Counted from the stretch's first letter, positions 31,526 through 46,374 are shown. The stretch is 64,000 bases of DNA from Dermatophagoides farinae (GCF_024713945.1 NC_134680.1:5825501-5889500), one strand, 5' to 3'. The notes: generated from the letters alone by a model not told the origin. A program made the numbers and translations.

Positions 31526-34500
31526 ATGGGTAATCATACATCTACATTTAGACGATTACAAACGACAAATACAACACCAACATCATCAACAACGTCGACA
31601 ACAAGAAAACAACGAGAACATCAACGACCAATTAATACATATCATCATAATCATCATCATCATCATCTGAATCGTTTACGATTCGTTAATCATTGTCCAT
31701 CATCATCTTTGTCATCATTTTCATATCATAATCATTGTCCTACTAATAATAACCTGAAAACAAACGTAATAGATATGGAAATTGATCATCCAATGCAGAT
31801 TGAATCAAAGAATGATAATTTATTACATAATTTGAATAATAAGAAAAAATTATTATTGGATTCTAATAATAATAACAATAATGATGATTCGGACATAATC
31901 AATGATAACAATGAATTTAATAATCTTTCCAATGAAATGGATCGTCTTCGTCATGAATTACGTGATTCAAAACGTAAAGTTTATGAACGTGAACAACAAT
32001 TATTGAAATTACATCGTGAAGTACATAAACTTCGATCTGTATTGGATCATTCAGATGCAATGAATGTTACATTGAAAATGACATCATCACAACAACAACA
32101 ACAACCATTTGATTCATTTTTTGTTAACAATTTGAATGCATATGATCATCATATGAATTATATAGATAATTATAATCGATTAGATGTCACACAACCAGAA
32201 AAGAAAAAAGGTGTTAGTGGTGAATCATTAAATTCTACCGGTAATAATGGTATTGATGATGGTGGCAATGATGGTGTTAAAAATCGATCACAGAAAATTA
32301 TCAATTTTTTTTGGAAAGATTTTGATTGTCGCCGTATCATACAGGAAGCATTGATGGATAATTCATTTCTAAAAAATTATCTGAATAATGAACAAATTGA
32401 TTTGATTGTTAATTCAATGTATGTAAAAGAATTCGCTAAAAGCCGTTATATTTGTCGTCGTGGTACATACGGTTCACATCTATACGTTATAAGCTATGGT
32501 AAATGTGAAGTGATCGATGCTCGTGATCGTCCGGTCAATCAAATGGGTCCAGGTAAAGCGTTCGGCGAATTGGCATTATTATATAATTGTACACGTACGG
32601 CATCGGTACGAGGTAAGTAAATTTAAATGAATGAATGAATGAATCTTTTCGTTTTTCGTAATACAAAAACTCACATCCATAGCATTGACAAGAGTACGAA
32701 CATGGGTATTGGATCGTAAAGTATTTCAAATGATCATGATGAAAACATCATTGGATCGTACGAATAGTATTAAACAATTTTTGAAAAAGTTTGTATAACC
32801 AATCAACCATTCATTTATTTATGAATTTCATTGATTTATATTATTATACAATAATAATACTACAGGGTTCCATTATTGCAAAATTTAAACGATGAAAAGA
32901 TTACGAAAATAACGGATGCCGTTGAAGTGGTATGTATGGATACAAAAAAAGATTTTTCTTACTCAATAATATACCCTTTCCAAAGAAAATAATCGAAATG
33001 AATCGACAATTTTCTTCAAAAGACAAAAGGAAAAGAATAATCTTTGTTTTTCATGTTGCAAATTCTTTTGTGTGTCGATATTGTAACCTGATTCCAATTG
33101 AATTGCAATTTCATGAAAAAATTTTTTCCATAGAATAGAATAGAATAGAATAGTGGAAATTCATTCGAATTAATTTCGAATCAATGATTATAAACGAAAG
33201 ATCGAATGTAATCGGATATTTTCCTTTCAATAACATTTTCATTTTCTTATGAATTTTTATTTTTGTTTTTTTTTTGTCCAAATTCGATGATGGACAATTT
33301 TTTTTGTCGATATATATGTGTATAATCAAATAGATGAAACCTTTGAAATGTTGAAAAGAATTTCAACAAAAAAACAAACAAACAAATAACCAATAATGAT
33401 AATAATCATCTGATCATTTTTTTTGTTCATTTTGTTCTGTCTTATATTTTCCATTTGAAACATTCAAAAAAAAAACGGAAATGATTATCGAATCCATTAT
33501 CGAATCAAGGATTATTATCCACGCGGTGAATACATCTGTAGACAAGGATGTTTCGGTGATTCGTTTTATATTATTAGTAAAGGTTCAGTTAGAGTGACCA
33601 AAGTCCGGTCAATCAATAATCCTAATAATCACCAATATTATCAACAATATTCAATGTTTGTCGATAATAATCATATTAATGGAAATAATATGAATGATGA
33701 TAATGATATTGAAATGGCCATTAAAGAAGATACAATACGTACATTAAATGAAGGAGATTATTTTGGTGAACAAGCACTATTATTATTGGAAGGTGCACGT
33801 GAAACATTACTTACAACACCATCTAATAATAATAATAATCATAATAATATTGATTTGACGGCAAAAACGGCATTGATAAAAACAGAATTATCCGATAATA
33901 TTGGCGCTATACGTACGGCGAATGTTATTTCCGAAGATTGTGAATGTCTTGTATTGGATCAGACGAATTTTTTCAATCTTCTTGGTGAATTACAAGAGAT
34001 AAAGTAAGTTTTATTTATTTATTTTTTCCAATGATTTTCACTTTGTTTTCATTTTGTGTTTTTAAGATATAAATCTTATACCGATTCAATTAATGGTAAT
34101 CGAAAACATTCAAATACACCGGATATGATGATGAATGAATTGGAAAAATATCATCATTATCATTATTCAAAATCATCAACATTATCGTCAACAACTAGGA
34201 CGATTGTAAATGAAAATGATCTTACACCATTTGAATTGTTTATTAAGAATCTAAAATTGACCGATCTTGAAACAATTACACAACTAGGGATGGGTGGTTT
34301 TGGTGCCGTCAATCTTGTACGTTGTTATCATGATCATGATAAAGTGTTTGCAATGAAAAAATGTTCAAAAGAATTTATTCGTGCCTCACGTCAACAGCAG
34401 CATATTGTTAATGAAAAATTAGTGATGCAATGTGTTGCCGGCCATAATCAATTTATAATTAAATTATATCGAACATTTCAGGATGATTTTAATGTTTATT

Positions 34501-35743
34501 TTCTTATGGAAACGGCACTTGGCGGTGAATTATGGACCGTATTAAGGCAAAGGTAATAATAATGAACAAAGCAAAAACTGTATTTGACAATTAATTAATT
34601 CAAATTTGTTCGTATACGAACACACATATATGCAGAGGACCATTCAATGAACAATCCGTCCGTTTTTATACGGCTTGCGTTGTTGAAGCATTACAATATC
34701 TACATTCAAAAAATATTATTTATCGTGATTTAAAACCTGAAAATTGTCTACTCGATTCGGATGGTTATTTAAAGTTAACAGATTTTGGTTTCAGCAAGGT
34801 TTGTATACGAGAAAAAAAAAACAGAATGGAAATAATTTCTAATAATTTGTTTTTCTTTTAGCATTTACCGGCTGGTAAAAAAACATGGACATTCTGTGGT
34901 ACACCTGAATATGTGGCACCAGAAATTATATTGAATCGTGGTCATGATAAATCTGTCGATATTTGGGCATTAGGAATATTGATTTATGAATTATTGACTG
35001 GATTGTAATTATTAATTATCCATGATTATAGTTTCATTATTATGAAATTAATTTCGCTTTTTTTCCCACCATCAATATATAGGCCACCATTCATATCGAG
35101 TGATCCATTACAAACATATCATATTATATTACGTGGTTTTGATTCAATCGGTTTCGATGAGAATATATTCTCAAAACATTGTGTAAATCTTATACGTAGT
35201 CTTTGTCGTGAAAATCCAAATGAACGGCTTATTATACGTGGACGTAATGGTTATAATGATATTAAACGACATAAATGGTTTACCGGTTTTAATTGGAATA
35301 ATTTGTTGCAAAGAAAAATGATAGCACCAATTGTACCGAAATTAACATCAAATACTGATACAAGACATTTTGAATGTTTCAATACGGATGACGTAATCGA
35401 TAAAGTTATTGGTGATAATAATAATAATGATCAAAAACCTAAAGAAAAATTTATAAAAAATAAACATTCCGGTTCAACATCATCATCATGGTTTAAATCA
35501 TTGTCCAATTGTTCGGGTAGTGGACGTAATTCATTAAGTAATAAAAAAACAATAACAACACCGGAACAACAACAACAACAACGTACAGATCATAAAAATA
35601 ACAGTGGTGGTGGCGGTGGTATTGACGTAAATGATGAAAATGACAATCATCATAGTAGTGGTGGTGGTGGTAGTGGTGTCACTGGTGATGATGAAGAAGA
35701 TAATGATTCCTTCAATGATTTTGATTGGGAAGCTTATTTCTGA
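31526..35743 (+). CDS. PRKG: cGMP-dependent protein kinase (PKG), complete, 8 exons
   Basis: Exons: 31526-32612, 32683-32788, 32866-32929, 33510-34003, 34067-34552, 34636-34798, 34862-35004, 35083-35743 (3,204 nt, 1,067 aa). The protein starts MGNHTS, a myristoylation-type N-terminus as in cGKII. A heptad coiled coil (about 133-174) would dimerise it. KKKGVSGE (226-233) resembles the PKG pseudosubstrate. The first cGMP site ends in [16 protein letters not shown] (347-362). The second has DYFGEQALL and, after an insertion, IRTANVIS. The kinase domain has GMGGFG, AMK (Lys 681), YRDLKPEN (Asp 777), DFGFSK (795-797) and [10 protein letters not shown]. The C-terminus ends DFDWEAYF, like the family's terminal W-x-x-x-F. 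The enzyme phosphorylates Ser/Thr targets when cGMP binds. Asn/Gly/Gln-rich inserts make it longer than the usual 670-760 aa. Orthology to foraging versus Pkg21D cannot be settled here. Confidence 0.94.
32930..33509 (+). other. PKG intron 3 (580 bp), long compared with its neighbours
   Basis: The donor is GTG|GTATGT and the acceptor ATCAAG|GAT. The other introns of this gene are 63-83 bp. The intron contains an (ATAGA)n pentamer tract at 33132-33154. The acceptor lacks a strong pyrimidine tract, but the exon it opens ([13 protein letters not shown]) aligns with the start of the second cyclic-nucleotide domain and keeps phase 0. Confidence 0.6.
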
Positions 35744-36769
35744 AAGTGTAAAATCAAATACCAGCAACAACAATTCAATTTTTTTTTCGTTTTTGTTTTT
35801 AATCTTAAGTTTTTAAATTTTAAATCTTAAATTTTTATTTTATTTATTTATTTTTCACTCAAATATAAATCAAAGATCAATAATCATAATAATAATCAAT
35901 CATATTATATATGTTGTGTGTCTAATATGGACAGTTTTTGTTTCATATTATTATTATTTTTTTTGGTGAATTTGTTTCTATATCGTAAATAATTAATATG
36001 AATTGAAAAAGGATAAAAAGGTTAAAGATTCTGATGTCTGAATAAGGAATGGGTTGTGTGTGTGTGTGTGTGTGTAATAATAAATGGTAATACCATAAAA
36101 CAAGATAGAAATAAGTGGATTGTTATTGAGATAGATACATTAAATTTTGTTTCAAATATGATGAACCAAATGGATTCTTTCGAGAAAGGAAAAAGAGGGT
36201 GGAAGCAAGAGAAAAAGATATACGAACAACAAAAAAAAGCAAAAAAAAAAACAAACTAACAGGTGGGAAAAGTTTTGTTTGGTTTGTATATTTTGATTTT
36301 GATTTTGAGTTGATGTTTCAATGGTGTTCACTTGGATTTTGGCCTCTTTTTTTTGTTCTTCAATCTGTAACATGTACATTATTGATTGTAATGATTTAGT
36401 ATTATTGTTGAAAAAAAATGTTGGTCAATCATTGTGAATAATAATAATGATGATGATGATGATGAGTAGGTTGAACTTATGAATGACATTCATAAATATT
36501 ACACACATATAAAAAAAGGATAAGCTCATAGAGTAAGGAAAAAAGGATCAAAGTCATACAAACACATATACACACACACAAATGATAAGTTTGTATCGAA
36601 ATTTTTGAATCAAGAATTTCCTAACAAAGCTCTTGAAATAACAAAACATTTGATTATTTGTATTTGCCGATTGTATGATTAATTAATTGTTAATATAGAC
36701 TTTTTTTAGGTTGATTAATCGTGTTTGATGTTATCATCATCAATGATTATTGTTGTTGTTGACCTGTAT
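35744..36769. other. Convergent 3' regions of PKG and Drak
   Basis: About 1 kb lies between the two stop codons (PKG TGA at 35741-35743; Drak TAA at 36770-36772 on the minus strand). It contains AATAAA at 36079-36084 on the plus strand and several TTTATT (minus-strand AATAAA) at about 35837-35853, so the two 3' UTRs may overlap. No ORF here looks real. Confidence 0.45.
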
Positions 36770-39700
36770 TTAAAAACTATAGCCATCATCATCATCAACA
36801 TCATTATTATTGTTGGTTGATATCTTTATCATTGGTAATGATGTTTGATGAATGATGGTCGTTTTTGTCGTTGTCATCATGGCAGTTTGTTGATGATGAT
36901 GTTGAAATAACGATGGATTCGTATTATTATCATTGATCTTTTTGGTAAATAAACTATCCATTGTTGCCGATGTTGTTATTGAATGTGTTTCAACAGTGGC
37001 CAATGGTATGGTTGATATATGATTATCATACACATCATCATTATGTAAAGGCGACGTATTCAAACGTTCCATTGATAATGAACGTAGATTTGAATAACGT
37101 CTTTTCCAATGATTATTATCATCATCATTGATATCATAATCATCAATGGATAGATAAAATTTTTTCGATGGTGTCGATGGTGGTGAATGATCATTATTGA
37201 TGATAGAATTAACAGAATTTTCTTGTTTAGATGACATCATCATCATCATCTGTTGATTTTGAACATTAACCAGCAATGTTCTTGATGTTCGATCACCGGA
37301 AATTGTCGTCGATGATGACGATGACATTGAACTTTCAGAAGTAGATTTTTTCGATGTTGATTGTAATGAATTTGATACAATTGCAATAATTGATTTACGA
37401 TCGGGAAATATATCCGATGAAAGACGTTTATGATGATATTTTGTATTCATAATAAATGGACTAAGTAGATTTTGTTCAGGTTGTGGTGGTATTTGATTTT
37501 CTTTATCATCATCAACAACATTATCATTTGAACTTTGACCAGAATTCATTGATTCAATGGCTTGATTTGTTACATTATTATCAATTTGTACATTTTGACA
37601 GCTATCCATTTTATTGTTGTTGGCTTTAGTGATGTCATCATTTGTCAACATTGTATCACAGATATTCTCGCCTAAACCTGAATCACAATTACTTGATGGC
37701 AATAATGAATCTTTTTCAACAACATTTTGTTGTTCTAATGGTTGTTGTTGTTGGTGGTGGTGGTGGTGGTGGTGATCCAATGGATCTTCCAATGAACTAA
37801 TGGATGATAATGTCATTGATGAGGATTTCGAATCAGATGTTGAACGAGATTTAGCCATCGCCAGATCTTCATCATCATCATCATCATCATCATCATCTGA
37901 ATGTTTATCATCATCTTCTTCTTCATCATCCAAATCGGATGTTTGATTATTTGAATCAATCGTATGTTTAAGATCATTGATTGATGATGTTTCACACATG
38001 TTATTATTATCCAATAATAACCATGGATGTTGTAGACATTCATCACAATTTAATCGTTTTCTATGAATAAAGCAAAAGGAAAAAAATTAAATAAATTTGA
38101 TTTAGAAAATAAAAGAAAAGCAAAACATACTTTGGATCTCGATTCAATAATTTTCTAATAAAATTTTTGGCATCATCTGTTATATGGCTGAATAATTTAT
38201 CAGGAAATTCGAGATCACTACTTGTTATATTTGAATATGTCTGCTGTTTATCATCACCACCGAATGGACTATGACCACTCAATAATACATAGGTTACGAT
38301 ACCAAGACTCCTGAAAAATGATGAAAAAAAAGAAAAAATTTAAATTTAAATCACAATCAAATTGTATATATCAAACATACCACAAATCAGATGCTAATGA
38401 TATTGGTTCATATTGAAGAATTTCAGGAGCTAAATTCAAAATACAAACAACAACAAAAAAACATGAATAAAACAACAAAATAAAAATAGACATGGGATTC
38501 AAAAAAAAAAACTTACGCATATAATCAACGGTACCCATTATTTCACGAACTTCACAATGATCTTCAATCATACGAGATATACCAAAATCACATAATTTTA
38601 CATCGGCATTAGGTAGGGCGTCAGTGAGCAGTATATTTTGTGGCTATGATAATAATAATGGAAAAAAAAGAAAAGAAGGAAAAAAAATTCAAATATCAAA
38701 CATTTCAAAACAAATATATTGTATATATATAGAAATTAAAATTAGAAAAAAAAGTTCAAAGTCAAAACGAAACGAGAAACGAGAGCAAAGCTATTTCTTA
38801 ACAGATTTCAAAGATCGAAGAGGAAAAAAAACAACAACAACGAAATTTTTTTTTTCAAAATGTCAAACATTAATTTTCAAAAATTGATGACGATGACGAT
38901 GTTCAAAACGATTATGTCTATGCTTATGTGTGTGACATAAGCATATTCAAGCAATTTATCTTAGCTATAAATAGCCCTAAATAAATTGGGAGCAATTGTG
39001 CCCAAAAAAAAAATTGAAATCGAAATCGAAATCTTTTTTTCTGATGAATATTTTAACGGTCAAAAAATTATCATCATCATCGTTGTCGTCGTCGTTGATT
39101 TTAGAAGCCAAATGACGAAAAAAAAATTATCTAAAAAAAATCTAGACACACTGTGCTTACCTTGATATCTAGATGGGCAATATGTTTCTGATGTAAATAT
39201 CTTATGCCTTCGATTATTTGCCGTATAAGACGACGACATTGTCTTTCATCGATTGATTCTTCATCATCCAATACTTTTTGTAATTCACCACCTTCGGCTC
39301 TGTTTTTTTTGTTGTTGTTGTTGGAATGAAAAGAAAAAAAAACAAAATTTTTAATTTTTTTTTGGTTTGTTTTGTTTTTTTCAATTTAAAACTTACAATT
39401 CAAGTATCAAAGTAAAATCTAACCGGGTTTCAAATACTTCATATAGCCGTACAATGCGATCAGAATCAGCTGCAGATAAAAGTACACGAATTTCATGTAA
39501 AATTTCATCGGTAACATCACCATGTCTTAATCGTCGTCTTTTCATTATTTTTGCTGCATATTGTCGGCCAGTTTGTCGATGTTTAACACGACGTACACAA
39601 GCAAATTTACCCCTATGGTTGTGGTGGTCGGTGATATATTCAATAATAAGAGAGGAACAAAAAAAAAGAAAGAAAATTCATTAAATTTTATTCAATTTAA

Positions 39701-42700
39701 AAAACAAAATTAAGATTTAATCACAAATCATCGTCATCATCATCAACATAATCCATTTAGGCCATTCAAACATAACATCCTTCAAAATCGATGACTCACT
39801 TTTGGAACAACACTACTACTACTACTACTGGATAAGTATTGAGTCATTATGCTGAGAAAAAAAAATTACTTTCAATCATTTGGATGTGTTGTGTGTTCAA
39901 ACATTATTCATTTTTTTTCAATAATAATGATAAACGGCTGACACACACACACACATACACACAAAGTCTGATGATAAATTGTATTGAATCCAATGGATCA
40001 TCAATGTCATCGATGATGATGATGATGACTAAATTATACATTCACTCAATTGATGTGTGTAGGTGGTTTTGGAACTCGAAAGTAAAAAAAAAAATTTTCA
40101 ATTTTTTGTCCTCATCACTAAAAACGCCAACGTAACAACAACGTATTACCGAGAAACTCTAAACAGGGTGATAAAGTGGCGAAAAAAAAGAAAAAAAAAT
40201 TGATGAAAATCTTGGCCACACAACACATGAATCATGTGTATTTGATCAATAATCGATAATAAACAAAATACGAATAAAAAAAGGGTTCATATACACGATT
40301 ATATTACACAAAATAATGATCACACACACATCAAACATTAAGATCATCATCGTACGATGATAATATAATGATCATGTAAAATTATTCATTATTCTCTTGG
40401 GTTTTTTTTAAAAAAAATCAGATAAAAATTTTTTTACCAATATTTCTGGGTCAAATTTATCAATTTTTCATTGTAGAACCAACCAAAATATACCTCAGAG
40501 AAAACAAAAAATATTAGTCAAGTGATTTACACAGCAAAAAAAAGTGAATAAATTTAAATCAATGATGATGAATAGTCATCATCATCATCATCATCGAATA
40601 AATGAGTGATTTTATTTTTTGAACCAATCCCAGATAGATATAAAGATGGATAGATTGGTCAAACACTTTCAGTCATATATTGGTGGATATATACGCAAAA
40701 AGTCAAAAGTAAAATTATTCAGATCATCATCATCATTAATGGGAAGAATTATCTATGTATGTGTGTGTGGTCAAGTCAGGTTAATCCCTTTAATAGTGGC
40801 GACAAAAAACACCAATCCATATTAACACCTATGATGACTATATATATGTGAACGATATTGATTTTTTTTGTTTTTTGATTGAAAACAAAACCAAACAACA
40901 CAACACAACACAGCTGAGTGAAAAAAAACAAACAATAAAATTCATTTTCAATTTCTATTTTTTCAAACAAACAAACAAAAAAAAACACAATATTCCAGAT
41001 CATCATCATCACCTGCAAAAGATAATCAAAATTTACTGGACACACACGAAAAAAGTTAAAGTTGACATACAATATTCTCTCTCTCCCTTTCTTTCTTAAT
41101 CAGCATATATATGATTGGTCAACACACATCGGTCAACATAGCTATTCATCAAACTTATGATGATAACTGGTGATGTTATTTTTGGAATTTTGAATACAAA
41201 AACAAAAATTATCCAATAATTTAAAAGTAGGAGAGTTGAAAAAAAAAACAAAAGACAATCGAATCGATTCATTTTTTGTTTCGTTTTGTTTTATTTTAGA
41301 AATTCAAACAAAACAAAAACAAAAACAAAGAATGATGATGATGATGATGATGAATAGGATTAGATCGAAATGGTGTTATTTTTTTCCAACGTAGTGGATT
41401 AAAAGATATGGATGGATATATTTTGTTTGTTTTCATTTTCATTTGATGGTGAAAATGATGATTATTCATTGACAAAAGGATTTAAACAGAATTTTTCTTC
41501 TGATTTATCGAATAATAAATCAGGATTTTTGTCGTCATCATCATCACTGATAATAATAATTATAAGGATTTCAAATTGAAAGAGAAAAAAAAATTTTTTT
41601 TGTCGAGGTCATTAGTTTGTTTGTCTATTCAATTCAAAAATTCGAAAAAATAAAAACCAGCCAACAAGCCATCCAGACAAATTGTAAACATCATCATGTA
41701 ATGATGTTCCAAAATTAACTATGAAATTCGTCAGAACAAAAACAAAACAAAAAAAAAATTTAAAATTTTTCAAAACGCTACATGAGACCATGAACCAAAT
41801 GTTCGATACATACACAGATAGATAACATCTATCTATTCACTATATATATCATACATATGGTTTAAAAATGTTATGGCTATAAAAAGGCGGTGGTCAGTGT
41901 TTTAAATAAATGTTCAATCAACTATATCTCTCGGTGTGTAGGTAATAATTGATTACAACTTTCAAACAGAAAAAAAATTGATGATGATGATAAGCAAGCC
42001 AACAAAAAAAAAACAAAAAAAAATAGGATCGACATGGTTTTTCAATGTGTCATCATTATCATCATCATTTTCATAGCCAAACAATCATCAATGTATATCC
42101 AGATCAATTTTCTTCTTCATATTATTATTTTTTCCCAATCAATCGATCAATTATAACGGAGGCTATTCAATTGTTTTTTTTTCTGTTTGAAAGATGATTG
42201 TTTTTTTTCCATTCCATTTTGATCATCAATAAAAGAGATATGTGAATGCAATCATCACACAGACACACAGAAATAAATCAAAAAACAAACAAAGTGTTAA
42301 TTAAATTAAAATGTATTCAGATTTGAATGAGATTTTCTTTTCAGATACGAAAAAAAACAAAACAAAACAGATCGACTATCCAATTCGAAAGAAAAGAAAA
42401 AAATACAAAACAAAACAAAACATCCAATATATCGAAAAATCTAATCATCAAAAATCATTAATTTTGTATGTTAGTCCATCCATCCACTATATACTAATCA
42501 ACATAACAACAAAATGACCACAAGGACACACGTATATTGAAACTCCCAAATAATTGTTATCATCATTATTATCAGCAGTAGCAGTGGAGAAACCACAAAC
42601 ACACACACAAAAAAAATGATCATCAGACCACAATCATGAGGAGTGGACAAAATAAATTTGTTCAACTTTGGGAACAAGAAGAAAACGAAAAAAAAAAACA

Positions 42701-45700
42701 AAATTTGTACCTTGTGGCCAAAATTAAAACACAGACAATGATGCAGACAAGAAAAATAATGATGAAAATCTATTGGGCCCAAAAAAAAAAATGTAAAAGA
42801 TAAACTCATGAACAACAAACGAATACAGACAGAAGAAAAAAAAATCCAATCAAATCTTGCAAACTTCTTTGGGTTTTTGCAACAACAAAAACAAAACAAA
42901 AAAAGGGGAATTTTTCTCATTTACTCAACACTCACACACACACAGACACAATTATGATGATGATGATGACAATCAAATCATCGTAAAAGAAAAAAAAATC
43001 CTCGGTCTTTCCAAACAACAAACACAGGCGTCGAATTTATATATATGAAAAAAAATCAATTATCAATCTATCCTTGTTTGATTGATCAAAATTGATATGA
43101 CCATCAACAACATCATCATCAATTGTCAATTTAAATGAGATTTAATCACACACACAGATGCACATTACAAATCCGATAATTCAAGGCAACAAGAAAATGT
43201 AGAAAAAACGACTGAATTGATAAATTAAATTATTGTTGAAAATTGACAAATACAAATGTAATCAAAAAACAAAAATCCGGATATTCAAGAATGTTGCCTT
43301 TGTGTGTGTGTGTGACCCGGAATATAAACAAAAAAAAATTATTCATTTTTTCCCACGGTATCATCATCATCATCATCATCGATGTTTATATTTTTATATA
43401 GATTACATTATGTTCCATGTTTACCATGTCTGTGTATTGTGTATGGACAACACAAATGTTATCATCAATTATCAACACACACAATTATTTTATTATGAAA
43501 CAAATATAATCGTATTATTTACATTCTATTTTTTTTTCTTGATGCATGATGATGATAACAAAATACATTTCCGGACAAATTAATGGATTTTTCATTGTAC
43601 GAAATAAAAAAAAAAAAATAAAAACAAAACAAAAAACGAGATTTATCGATCATTAAGTAGCTATAAATCTTTAATCATCATCATCATCAATAGCAACTGT
43701 TCAACTACTTCCCACAACATATTCAAGGCGTTGTCTCGTGTTTTTTAAAAATTTTTTTTTTTGTCACAGAATGATATATATTCACAAACAAACAAACAAA
43801 CACACAGAGACAGTGATGAATTTTATTTTCTGTCTCTAAATAAATCGAAAGAAATTGTATACAAAACCAGCAAAAAAAAATCAACCAACCAACCAAACAC
43901 ACACACAAAAAAGATTTAAAGTTTGACCTAAATCCATCAGATCAAGAAACTAAAAAAATAAAATAAATGAATTCACCACAATTGTGTATGTGGTGAATAA
44001 AATGCTTGTAGTTTTTTTTTATTTTTGCTTTTCTCTGTTGCTCTCCATTATTGAATGGTTGGATGCTAATGTGATGACAAACAAAATGATGATGACGATG
44101 ATGATGATTTTATATCACCAAAAAATTTGATGGCAAATACACACCCACACACATATATATACACACACATGATCAGAGTTGTTGGATATAAATTCCGATG
44201 TCATAATCATCATCATCATCATCATATGATAATCGCATTAAATATATGAAATAAAAAAAAATAAAAATAAAATCACACAGACACACAGAAAATAGAAATT
44301 TTTTTCAGTGAAATATTAGATGCCACACACACACACACACAATGCCGACCCAGCTTATAAACAATTGAAATTAAAATTTTGGTTTTATTGGTAGCAAAGT
44401 CTCAGTCAAACTTGATGGGTTTGCCTGTGTTTGTGTGTGTGTAAAATTGATTGATGAATGCCATGGATGCTAAGGATAAGGTTAATTATCCATTCATCTG
44501 TCTAATTAAATTGAACACATATGTTACCCCTATCTCTCCCCTCAAAAAAAAATTACATAGTTTTCTATATTTCGGTTACTTGTTACCAGAACAATTAGCA
44601 ACAACAACAAAAACAAAATGTTTTCGTGTCCGCCGGTAATTATTATCATCATCATTATCATCATGCTACAAATGACCGTTTTTCAATGGGTTGGTTAGTT
44701 AGCATTATTTTTTTCTCTCTTTTGAAATTAACCTTGAAATTGTCTTGTTTTGATGATCACATTTAACCTGGTTGTTGGTTGTTAAAAATAACCTAAATGC
44801 TTATTATTGTCCGGTCAAATGATGGAAAAAAAACATGGAGAAATTTTTTTTTCTAAATTTATTTATTAAATTTGATTTTAAAAATTTAATTTTTAAAAAA
44901 AAATTTCACAATCACACAAATGATCAGATATGATTGAAATAATCATCAATCAATGAAAAAATAAGTGATTAATGAAATTAACCTGGATGGGTATATAAAG
45001 ATTATTATTATTATAAACACGAAAACAACATATTAAAACAGTTTCAATCGATCAAATGAGATTTTGTATTATCAATAGATAAACAGATCATTTTTCATCC
45101 AATAAACATTGTCCAGTCATCAAGTACAACAGTATCTTTAATCTAATCGTCAAAATCCGAACACTTGCTTCTAATCCATTAGCATTTGATCCAATTACAA
45201 CTATAAATCAAATAAAAAAATTCTAAGTTTCAATAGAAATAAAGAAGACTTGTGTGTTTGTTTCCGCACATTGGATATATGATTATAAACACATAAACAC
45301 ACACACACACACACACACACCGATTAAGCATTATTTAATTCACATAACAATGTTTTTTTCTGGACACGTTTGTAAATTATTATCATTTTTGTCAACATGA
45401 TCATTCACAATTTTTTTTTGTTTTTCACGTTTTATATAGACCGAACTGGTTTATTATTATGGAACAAGCAGCATTTTCAATTATTAAATAAAAAGATCAA
45501 GCAACCTTTGGCAAAAACTATACACATTGATAATGTAATCGAAAAAAGCCATAGCCAATGGCAAAAAATTTCTTCTAAGCTTTCTATATAACATTCAAAT
45601 TCAAATAATATCAACAGGTGTTTAATATAATACATAAAGTGCGAAAACAACAACAACAACAACAACAACAAATTTAAATTCAAATCAAATCAATGATTTT

Positions 45701-46318
45701 GAAAAAAAAATCTAGGGCAATTCAAAATAAATAAAAAAAAAACAAATTAAAATTTAAAAATTTTTGAGAAAAAAAAACTAAAAGCTCAAAGGTTATGATG
45801 ATGATCATCATCATCATGATTAAAAGCATCGATTGCTCAATATCAACATTGAAAGTAAATATAAAATTTCTGCAAAAAAAAGAGATTATTATATCGTCAT
45901 CAAAATTGGTTGTAAATTGTCAAAGTTTCATATTAAAATGACAAACAAAATCATCAGATCCGTTTTTCTATATTTGTGGTGTATACACTAAAAAACTAAA
46001 CTAGTGAAACGGAGATTTTTATCACAAATCAAATTAAATCAAATCAAAATACACACACACACAAACAAACAAACAAATGTCCAGTATCAATGAGTGTAAT
46101 ATGATCTTTTTTTTTGATCATACTTGAACCATATCACTTACTTTCCATTATTATTACACAAATAATTTCACTTGACATAGAAAAAAAAATTACATAACAC
46201 ACACACACACACATAGAGGGGAGAGAGAGAGATTTAATATATTCAATTTTCAAAATCAAGGTAAAATGAAATTAAAAATAAATTCAATTTTCAAAATGAA
46301 TGAATAACTCTTCAACTC

Positions 46319-46374
<56 letters not shown>

